A DNA stretch of 64,000 bases, taken from the NCBI RefSeq assembly GCF_950005125.1, contig NC_080086.1, positions 128,162,826 through 128,226,825 on the forward strand, given 5' to 3'. The DNA is from Chionomys nivalis. Taxonomy: Eukaryota; Chordata; Mammalia; Rodentia; Cricetidae. The notes under the pieces were generated by a model. That model saw only the letters and a list, made by a program, of their open reading frames with translations, ran no database searches and had not been told where the DNA came from. Both the position numbers and the translations under genes were made by a program. Shown piece by piece: positions 55,462 through 64,000 of this stretch; within the stretch, counting starts at the first letter, position 1, and every line of letters starts with the position of its first letter.

Positions 55462-55795
55462 TACTCAAACACACCACAAGGTCACTTGCTCAGCAATGTT
55501 CATGGCAGCATTATTCATAATAGTCGGAACCTGGAAACAACCTTGATGCCCCTCAGCTGAAGAACAGATAAAGAAAGTGTGGTACATTTACAAAATGGAA
55601 AAAAAAAAAGACACCATGATGCAGACAGATGAATGGAACTAGAAAAAAAAACATTCTGAGTGAGGCAAACCAGACTCAGAAAGACAAACATGGTGTATAC
55701 TTAGTCATAAGTAGATATTAGGCATAAAACAAAGGATAACTAGACTATAGTCTACAGCTTCAGAGAAGCTAGGTAACAAGGAAGACCCTTTTTTT
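55462..55795 (+). mobile_element. LINE-1 ORF2 C-terminal fragment
   Basis: Sense blocks 'aatgttcatggcagcattat', 'cctggaaacaaccttgatgc', 'gtgtggtacatttacaaaat', 'ctgagtgaggcaaaccagac'. Both ends truncated, no poly-A. Confidence 0.8.
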
Positions 55796-55799
55796 AAGG

Positions 55800-57460
55800 A
55801 CACAGGCTTGTGACTCCCCATAGCCACCCTGAGTTGACCATGCATTTAAAAGTTGATTATTCTCTTTTATGTTCAGCAATACTCCTGAACATAGATTTCT
55901 CCTCAGACCAACGAAACACATTTTTCTATTTATGGTCATCTTTGAAGGGATCGTGTTTGAGACATTTTATGACCTAAGAGGGCTTTTCTCAGCTGTCTCT
56001 TTTTTGCCACTGTTCCTGTAGGCAAATTATCTAATGACGGCATAGCCTATGGGTTCAAGGATGTCTGCTAGTCTAGACCCAGTGGCCTTATGTCATAACT
56101 TTGGAGGGTGTCCTCGGGCTTGAACTTTTCCACACTCCGCTGAAGTGAAGTCAGTTCCTTTAGGGAGAGGTTAACAATCCTATTTTATTCTTGGTCTCTC
56201 CTTAAGCAAAAATATCTGAGTCCTGGCTCTGAAAAGACGACATTTTGAATCTCCTGAGGACAAGCACCTTGGCTTGCTCACTTGTTTCCATTGTAGACCT
56301 GCCCAGGTAGCTGTTCTTGGGCTAATCAATACTAGTTAGATGCGTGAGGCAATGTGAGACTTAGCAGCTCTTGTGGGATATATGAATGGGACAGGGAAAG
56401 AGTTAGGGTATTACAGCCATATGATAGGTACCCGCAATCAATTTGTTTTAAAAGAAGACAACAGAAGAACATTTCTACCTTCCATGGACCAATGATAGTT
56501 TAGGGATGTGTGCCTGATCTTGCTTTTGGTGCTCCCAAGAGCATACAGAACTCGTTTTATTGCTTTAAAGCTCTTACTTTGTATGTTGAATTCTGGGATG
56601 CACTGCAGTTTCTGAATTAAGGCACATAAACGTTTATTTTTTATGTTATAGTTGATCTTCAGAAGTGTCCCTCTGCTATAAAACTGGCATCCTTGCCAAA
56701 CCTGGATACACAGTAGCAAATGTGACAAGATGTTATCTTGCTACACCCACAAAAATATGGCTGTTCTGGCAGAATGTGGGGTTTCTATCCTCCCAGTTTT
56801 GGGTACGTAACCTCTGGTACACCAGTCCTTTGTTCCTATATTCTGTGACTTTCCTCACTCCTCTAACATTTTACTCACTACACTGCAAGAAATGTTAAAG
56901 GTTTTCTTTGGTTGAGAACTGATTCACTTAGGTAATTATCCCCCCGTCCCACTGGGGTTAAATGAGTGAGTAGAAGGATTATGATGATTTCTCAGAAGGA
57001 AAGTGAAAAAAATAAATTGCTTGTGACTAAGAAGGGAAAAACTGAAGCACAATTGCTTTGACTAAGGCCAAGGGGAGAAGCCATTTTTCCTATGTTGAAG
57101 ATCACAGGGAGTAATTCCAAAAGCTTTTCTAGTTGCATAATCGTTTGTATTGGTATGGGATTGTTTATCTCTATATTGTACATATTAGTAAATTATAAAT
57201 TGTATTAATTCTTAAAATATTCTCTTTGAGTGAGCACACTGTTTTATGACATTTTGGAAGGCAAAGAGGGTTACTTAAACCATTTTTTACTCTGAATTTT
57301 AATTATACATTTTTTCCATGTCTCTGTTTCGTTGGGTTTTCTTCAGGAAAATAAAGGTGCTGTTGGTTATAGAGGAATAATAAAATTTAAGAAAATCATT
57401 ATCTTCTGGATTAGAACATAGAACAGTGAAAGTCTCATCTTCAATGTCTAAAACACTTTG
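55800..57460. other. Unique DNA
   Basis: No repeat recognised. The opposed frames 56438-56728 (minus) and 56665-56898 (plus) lack recognisable domains. Confidence 0.4.
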
Positions 57461-57462
57461 AT

Positions 57463-57620
57463 ATTTTTTTAATTTTTTTTGGGGAACAGGGTTTTATTAT
57501 GCCACCCAAGCTCACCTGGAGATCACTACATAGATCAGGCTGGCCTTGAACTTAGAGACATTGGTCTCTCTCCCCGTTTTTAGTGTTGGGTTTAAAGGCA
57601 TGAACCATTGTACTCAGTTT
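57463..57620 (-). mobile_element. B1 SINE
   Basis: Reverse B1: 'ggggaacagggttttattat', 'agatcaggctggccttgaac', 'gggtttaaaggcatgaacca', with a split poly-T at the left. Confidence 0.85.
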
Positions 57621-58190
57621 TTCTAAATTAAAAAATTCAATTAGATATGTATGATACATCGTAATAACCACTAAATAACAAAAAATGAAAAAAATAGCTA
57701 ATATTACTTTGAAACTATCATTTTTCATAAAGTATAACCCAGATCTCTTAAAATGTCAGGTTTAAATAAGGTGATTCATATTTCATATGCTCCTACCACT
57801 CCCAATTTCCATCCACTGTACTTGTGGGGACACTCAAATCAATATCCACTTGAAAGTTTTGGAAGCATTTCTTGGGTTAGTTGTAATTTTTAGACTAAAA
57901 AGACACACATTGACTCTCCTGTTAGTTGTCTTTCAGATATTCTGAGAAGAGCGAGGGAGAATGGTCATAGGAGAGGCATTTTCAGCACATTTTCTCTGCT
58001 GATACTTTAATTCTATCATTCATTCATGCCTGTGTTTTTGAGAGCATCTATTATGCTTCAAAGACTGGGGGAACAGTAAGGCAATGAAATCATTGTTCTT
58101 ATAGAGCGCCCAGTGAGTGTGCAAGATAACAGTGCAAACAGTGACTTTAATACAGATTGATTGATGACATGAATTCAAATGGAAGTCCTG
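57621..58190. other. Unique DNA with ancient repeat trace
   Basis: 58010-58145 ('cattcattcatgcctgtgtt ... gagcgcccagtgagtgtgca') resembles the L2/MIR-age fossil at 13.33 kb. Confidence 0.4.
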
Positions 58191-58194
58191 AACA

Positions 58195-58252
58195 GCAAAA
58201 TAATAAATAAATTAAATTAAATTAAAATAAAATAAAATTGGGGGGGGGGCGG
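58195..58252. repeat. (AAAT/AAATT)n followed by G10
   Basis: Imperfect AAATT units end in a ten-G run, an unusual A-rich to poly-G junction. Confidence 0.85.
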
Positions 58253-61200
58253 TATGGCAGCCTGAGAGCCTATCAAAGGAGAACCGTCCCTTAGATTTAG
58301 CATTCAGGGATACTACCTGAGTGATGATACTATGGTTAAATGTAGTTAAATGAAGACGAAAAACAATAGGAATCACGTATGCACAGGCGTGGGAAAGTTA
58401 AGCTCACTGGGGGTAGCAGATGGGTGTTTGTGGCTAAACCTTTGAATACCTGTGAGGAGAGACAATAGTTGTAACACAATTCCAAAGGAGACAGGAAACC
58501 TCTCTCCTCTACTGAGAGAAACGAAAGTAGTAAGATTTTTTAACCTTCCCGAAAACAATTATCTTCCTTCAAAAAAAAAAATCATCTTGGGTAAGACTTG
58601 GACAAATTCAACTTTTCCTGATTAGCCATCAGTTCTCTATTTCACTTCATAATATGTAGGCTAAACTCAGGTTTTTATAACCATTTCTTAACGTTAATAA
58701 TCCAAACACAATTTCTTTCATTCAATCTTAAACACCAAGGAGTGTGTTGTGAATTGATGCACATCTGTTATTTGTGAAATTGCTCCTATTGTTGCAGTTG
58801 GACAAATTGCTAACAGATACACGACAGGAATGCTAGGTACCTCTGTCATCTCCCTGCTTTCGTTAGCATTTTATTCTACCCCCACGACTGCCGTCATTTT
58901 TACTTCATCAGCTCCAGGTTAAGTCACTGTCTAATTATACACTGGCGCTGTGGCGTATGCAATTGAGCACGTCTCAATTTTGCGTTCTAAAAGGAACGTC
59001 AATGAGTCAGAGTGCTTTCTTAACCTCCTCATCCCCCTCTGGGTGTTCGGGATTTTTCTTTGTTAATCTATTTTTCAATCTACGGCTGTGACGAGAGTGT
59101 ACTCAGGGAATGTTGAAGTGCTCTGTGAAAGTCCGTTGTTAACTTGGGCAAGGTGAAGAATACACAGTTAATAAAGCACCATCTTCCGTTCTCCCCATTC
59201 CCAAATTCAGGTGACTTGACCAGCTTTCTAGTTTCTAATGCACATTTCTACTAAGAGGAAGTGACCATGCTTAAACTGGTGAATCTTGACCATTTGCCTA
59301 AATATAATGAAATGTAACGAAAATAGTCTGTATTTGGGGGGTCAAAGTTTTCTGCATATTTAGAAATCAACCAAGCTGTATTTTGTAAGTTCTCAAATGA
59401 TTAGTATCACATTTGATATATAAAGAGACAATGTCTTAAATTGTTGCTTGACCCTAAATTATTAAAGGAAGATAATTTGACATGATTTTCATAAAATGTT
59501 GATGTTTTTCTAAAATGTAGTTAATGATTGGAATTTGAGTCTTAGAAACTATCTATTGCAACTGTCTAGAAAATTCCAGGCAGTATTTTAGGAAGGGATG
59601 CAGAAAGCATCACCAATTTTGATGCTTTACACTGAGAATTTTAGTTGACTAGAGCACACAGGTAAGTCATTTCCTAGTGGTCTCCTGTATATTTTTGGGG
59701 GTTTCATGATTTCATGTCTTTTTTTTTACTTTTTAAATGCATTTTAGTTCTGATACATTTATAAAAATACTGAAGACTTTCAATAGGTTCATCTGTAATA
59801 ATAATATCTCATGGGAGCATCACCTGTTCCCCTGTATGCACATTGGCAAGGAACAGTGGCACATTTTTAATTTTTACTTTTTTAATGAAGAAGCAGCTGC
59901 TCGAACATATGTTTTATAGATGTAGAAGGTTCACTGAGCTTCACCAGTGAATGCCAAAGTGCTCTCTGCATATACAATAGCTGATACAAATACTGTACTT
60001 TGTGACCATTACATTTCTTGAAATCAGAAATTCCAATTATTTAACTCTCCAGATAAGTAATCCATGTACAATGATAGATTACAAAGCCACATCTGTTTTT
60101 ATCCTTGTGTCTTTTCTTGAGAACAATTATTTAATAAAGGAAGTCTACTTTTTGGTGTTTCTATAGACTAAATTAATACATAGCCATAATTATTAAGTAG
60201 ATAAAGAACCGAGGCCTTTATCAGAGATTCCTACAACTAGACGTAGGAGTTAATAATCAAACGTAGCTCTTGTTGACTGTGTCTAAAGACATTTATCTCC
60301 TGCCCCCTTTCTTTATTAACAGGCATATTTTCACACAAATTTCATGGTGAAAATTGCAAGATGTTCCCTTCATAATTCTGTGAAGAGATGTTGGTCAAGA
60401 CACTCAGGAAGGTAGGCACAATGACCTTAAGATATTTAGTATTGATTAGAAAGGGAATGTACAAAGGCTCAATTAGGTTGATAGGGCCAAGGAAAGTCTC
60501 AGATGTCACATATCTTTGGAAAAGCAATATCCAGTGAGTTTTGAGTCAGTTTTCTGTGAAGGTAAAAGTATCCACAGTGTGCTTGTGCAGGTGACCAGGC
60601 AGTGCCAGTGGCTTCTGTTATATTCCAAGGTGATGTTTTCTTTTTGTCATGGTTTTGAACCAACCCCCAACTTTTGAAAGCACCCCTCTCTTCAAGAGGA
60701 GTTAGACTTGTGAAGGTCACTCATTGCTTTTTGTTTCTAAATCTTTCTAGTTGTTGCATGTCTGCAGCCACACCTCTACAGGGAAGTGGGAGATTATAGA
60801 ATGTGTTCTACAATTACATTTCAGTGTCTTGCTCCCAGTCTGCTTCATACAAAAACACTTGCTTTATTCAAGCAGCAGTGAGTGCTTTATCTTTTGAGAA
60901 AGGAAGGTGTTATTGATGTTTCATTTTAGTCTCTTGGAATTAATTAGGAAAGAAACAAAACATGATTTTCACTTGTTCCCCTTAATGAGCGTTCTCTTTC
61001 TTGTTCAAAAATCAAAGCTGAAAGACTTTTCTACTGTTGACTGAATTATTCCACCCAACCAGGCAACCCTTTCCCCATTTTTTTCTTCTTACACAATCCT
61101 CATCTTTAGTTAAGTACCTGTTCACTCAATATTCCTCTATTCATCCATTCATCTGTCCTTCCATCTATCCCTTCATTTGTTTACCACGTGAGCCAGCCTC

Positions 61201-61720
61201 AGTTATCATTCAACTCATTGTTTTTATTCATTCTTGAAATAACTTATAAAATAGTTGATGTTTTCATGTGCACATATTTATTTCATTGCAATAAAAAGTT
61301 ATTACTGAAAAATTTCCAATATTCAGCCCTATATATATCCTGATGGCATAAATATAAATTGATGCATACTCATGAAGATAATTTGACAGTGACTTTGAAA
61401 ATTTAAAATGCGTCTCCTTTATGACCGAGTGAATTCACCAGCAATAATTCACTCAGATTACATGTTTGTATAGACAAAGGCATATGAATAAAGATGGGAA
61501 TAAAGGCTAAACTGCAGATAAACTAGACAATAACAGACACTTGGTAGCAATAGGCAGCTATGTTTTTAAAATTTAAGTTAAATAGTTTCCCAGTCTTAAT
61601 CCTTTTAATAATACTTTATGCATTAATTAAAATAGACATAATAATGCATTTCTTTGACCATTGACTTTTCAGATAACATACCTTTCTGATCTTTTCTTTC
61701 AATAAATTCACATATTCACT
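58253..61720. other. Unique DNA with a CpG-retaining block at 58.8-59.2 kb
   Basis: No transposable element is recognised in nearly 3.5 kb. 58820-59185 holds about a dozen CpGs and an AP-1 heptamer (TGAGTCA, 59003-59009). 61138-61185 is a degenerate CATC/CATT run. No protein-coding gene is evident. Confidence 0.45.
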
Positions 61721-61721
61721 A

Positions 61722-61935
61722 ACTTTTAAAAGAATTATCTATGTTATGTGTATGAGTGTTTTTCATGCATGTATGTATGTGTACCAAGTGCATGCTTGGT
61801 TTCTATGAAGGTCAAAAGAAGACATCAGAGTCCCTGGAACTGGAGTTATGGATGATTGTGAGCCACCATATGGGTGCTAGGAACCAAACCTAGGTCCTCT
61901 GAGAGAGCAGCAAATACCCTCGAGCCATTTATTCA
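61722..61935 (-). mobile_element. B3 SINE
   Basis: Reverse B3: 'catgcatgtatgtatgtgta', 'ccctggaactggagttatgg', 'accatatgggtgctaggaac', 'ctaggtcctctgagagagca'. The tRNA-like head is degraded. Confidence 0.85.
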
Positions 61936-62145
61936 AGACTCAAATACATATTTGTAATTATCAAATATAATATTAAGCTCTTACCATATAGTTGGCAATT
62001 TTCAAAGAAATATATTTTTGTTTTTGGAGGGCATTATGAGAGAAGATGCATGAAACCTAAAGTAAACAAAATATATAGGAGACAATAGGTGGTTTGGGAA
62101 AAAATGAGCAAGTGTTTGAAATTCAGGGGATGAGAGAAGTGGAGA

Positions 62146-62258
62146 TTTTTTTTTTACAGTGTCTGTCTCTTGATGTAGTTTAGGCTGGCCTTGAACTTGT
62201 GAACCTCCTACCTCAACTTTCCAAGAGTTGTGGTTACAACACCACCATATTCTGCCCT
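62146..62258 (-). mobile_element. B1 SINE, truncated
   Basis: Reverse B1: 'taggctggccttgaacttgt', 'cctcctacctcaactttcca', 'acaacaccaccatattctgc'. The 163-codon minus frame 62002-62493 runs through it and is discounted. Confidence 0.8.
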
Positions 62259-63194
62259 TCATTTTAGCTAGGGATTTAAGGGAATATTTCATTGAATATT
62301 TGGGCAGAGACATTGGGGGGAAGACTGAGTTTTCTAAGCAGGTAGATTCCAAACATGTGAAGGCAGTAGAACTGAGCTGAAGAACAGGCAAAGAAGAAGA
62401 GATATCAAAGTCAGATAAATAACGTAAATGAGGGCCAACTGCAGCTTGATAGAACATTCTGAGAACCATAGCTCTCATATGAGCTAGGAACAACTGGAGA
62501 TGGTTGAACAGAGACCAGCTAGACTCTGGTCTGTGTGTTTAAGAGAGGATGTGTTAAAAAGTGATTGCAGGACAGACCGTAGCCCAGAGATGGTGGTGAC
62601 TTAAATAAGAGAGACAATGAAAGTTGTAACAAGGTCATAAGGCCAGGAGTTGAGTTGGATGAATTTCCTAACAGATTCAGTGTTAGATTAAAAAAGAAAG
62701 AGTCTCTATCAGTTCAAATAAAGAAAACTAAGTGGACCAGATTGGAAAAGGATATTGGATGTTAGTTTTAGAATAACTTAAATATAAGAAGTCTAGGAGA
62801 ACTTGGCTATCTGATGGAAGTGTAAATCTAGAATACAGGAAGAAGTCTGGTCTAGAAATTAAATATAAGAGCCATGGGCATATGGAGATTCTCTAAAGCC
62901 CCGAAGCTGGATGAGATAGGAAAAGGAGTCCCCAAATCCTCACATTGCTAGTGGAGGTGAAGTCAGCAAGGAGTGTGAGGAATGTCTAGTGGTGCAGGAA
63001 GAAAATGGAAGGAGTCTTTCCTCCTTAGTGTCTTGTCCTGTCACTGTGATAAAATGTCGCACATTTGGAGGTCAGATAAATTCTTTCTTTTCATTGATTA
63101 AATTTATCCTTATGCAAGCATAGAGTGTACTCTATTTGCTCTCTCTCTCCCCACACTCTCTTATTTCCCTTCCACGACTACTTCCCCACTGTTG
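62259..63194. other. Unique purine-rich DNA
   Basis: Purine-rich on the plus strand with no recognised element, gene or open frame of note. Confidence 0.4.
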
Positions 63195-63195
63195 T

Positions 63196-63400
63196 AATAG
63201 GAGCGGCGGGGCTGCGTCCCCGGCACCTGGCCGCTCGCATGGCTAGCTTATGCCCCGAAATAATTACACGGAAACTGTATTCTTTTAAACACTGCCTGGC
63301 CCATTAGTTCAAGCCTCTTATTGGCTAGCTCTTACATATTGATCTAACCCATTTCTAATATTCTGTGTAGCACCATGAGCTGGTGGCTTACCAGGGAGGA
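63196..63400 (-). mobile_element. ERV LTR (rodent RMER-type), interrupted by L1
   Basis: Antisense LTR start block 'tgtaataggagcggcggggc', then 'atgccccgaaataattacac', 'ggaaactgtattcttttaaa' and 'cctcttattggctagctctt', related to the 2.8 kb and provirus LTRs in its 3' half. It retains CpGs, so it is younger. It stops where the L1 poly-T begins; the remainder would lie beyond the window. Confidence 0.75.
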
Positions 63401-64000
63401 TCTTTTTTTTTTTTTTTTTTTTATTATATATTTTTTTTTATTCTTTTTTAATTAAAATTTCCAACTGCTCCCCGTTTCCCATTTCCCTCCCCTCCTCCCA
63501 CACATTGCCCCCTCCCCCCTCTCCCCTCCCCTATCCCCACTCCTCTTCTCCTCCCCCCAGTCCATTCCCCCTCCCTCTCGCTACTGAAGAGCAGTCCAAA
63601 TTCCCTGCCCTACAGGAAGACCAAGGTCCTCCCACTTCCATCCAGGCCCAGGAAGGTGAGCATCAAAACAGGCTAAGCTCCCACAAAGCCAGTTCATGTA
63701 TTAGGATCGAAACCTAGTGCCATTGTCCTTGGCTTCTCATCAGCCTTCATTGTCCGCCATGTTCAGAGAGTCCAGTTTCAACCCATGCTTATTCAGTCCC
63801 AGTCCAGCTGGCCTTGGAGAGCTCCCAATAGATCAGTTCCACTGTCACTGTGGGTGGGTGCACGCCTCGTGGTCCTGATTTCCTTGCTCATGTTCTCCCT
63901 CCTTCTGCTCTTCATTTGGACCTTAAGAGCTCAGACGGTTGATCCAAATTGGGTCTCTGTCTCTCTCTCGATCCATCGCCAGATGAAAGTTCCTGTGCCA
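63401..64000 (-). mobile_element. LINE-1 3' UTR, continues off the window
   Basis: Poly-T (from 63402), AT-rich sequence, then a long polypyrimidine tract (63470-63575) and conserved 3' UTR blocks ('ctggccttggagagctccca', 'tgtgggtgggtgcacgcctc', 'atccatcgccagatgaaagt'). Same subfamily as 48.66-49.16 kb, but it extends past that copy's 5' end. The 70-codon frame 63505-63717 is an artefact of the pyrimidine tract. Confidence 0.9.

Noticed and set aside
62002..62493. 163-codon minus-strand open frame, among the longest in the window
   Set aside because: It runs through an antisense B1 SINE (62146-62258), which contributes the GGSQVQGQPKL-like segment. No domain, no start context.
63470..63575. 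Polypyrimidine tract as a regulatory or triplex element
   Set aside because: It is the reverse of the standard purine-rich tract of the L1 3' UTR.

Overview
This window is mammalian nuclear DNA from a rodent, most likely a cricetid (hamster/vole type). The rodent call rests on B1, B2/B3 and ID/B4 SINEs, Lx-type LINE-1 3' ends and rodent ERV LTRs. The cricetid call is weaker; it rests on the look of the youngest L1 3' UTRs and LTRs. There is no bacterial or organellar content, no operon, no CRISPR array and no tRNA or rRNA gene. The sequence is AT-rich and CpG-poor. Every open frame is short, and the longest ones lie in repeats or lack support. It reads as intergenic or deep intronic DNA: old unique sequence with about 60 recognisable transposable-element copies and several long microsatellites.

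Layout. 0-13 kb: a hAT-like rodent repeat at the left edge, (CT)n and (CA)n tracts, MIR and MaLR fossils, a solo ERV LTR, a 37-bp minisatellite (7.34-7.51 kb), a second solo LTR (9.95 kb), an Lx-type L1 3' end and an intact B2 with perfect target-site duplications (11.24 kb). 13.2-18.6 kb: the longest nearly repeat-free stretch, with unusually well kept CpGs. On its minus strand a palindromic CRE, a TATA-like box, an ATG with a signal-peptide-like frame and a splice donor lie within 200 bp (14.87-15.07 kb). 18.65-20.64 kb: an L1 with a 5' inversion. 21-36 kb: L1 fossils, SINEs, a truncated ERVK-like element (27.7-29.2 kb) and a two-LTR non-coding ERVK-like provirus (33.36-36.28 kb) that sits inside a (CT)n(CA)n/CA-rich tract. 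36-40 kb: a cluster of SINE fossils. 40.1-45.6 kb: one hAT-like repeat carrying three independent L1 insertions and two B1 insertions. 45.6-63.2 kb: mostly unique DNA with an ancient antisense L1 (50.2-52.2 kb), a clean 5'-truncated L1 (48.66 kb) and a CpG-retaining block (58.8-59.2 kb). 63.2-64 kb: an LTR interrupted by an antisense L1 that runs off the window.

The most interesting observations are the CRE/TATA/signal-peptide/splice-donor cluster; a tiny L1 3'-end insertion carrying an inverted exact piece of U2 snRNA; the dateable nest around it; two L1 copies that preserve both halves of a twin-priming inversion; and a 27-bp 'tail only' retroposon with an 11-bp target-site duplication. I see no previously undescribed multi-gene system. 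Repeat family names come from recognition alone, without a library search.
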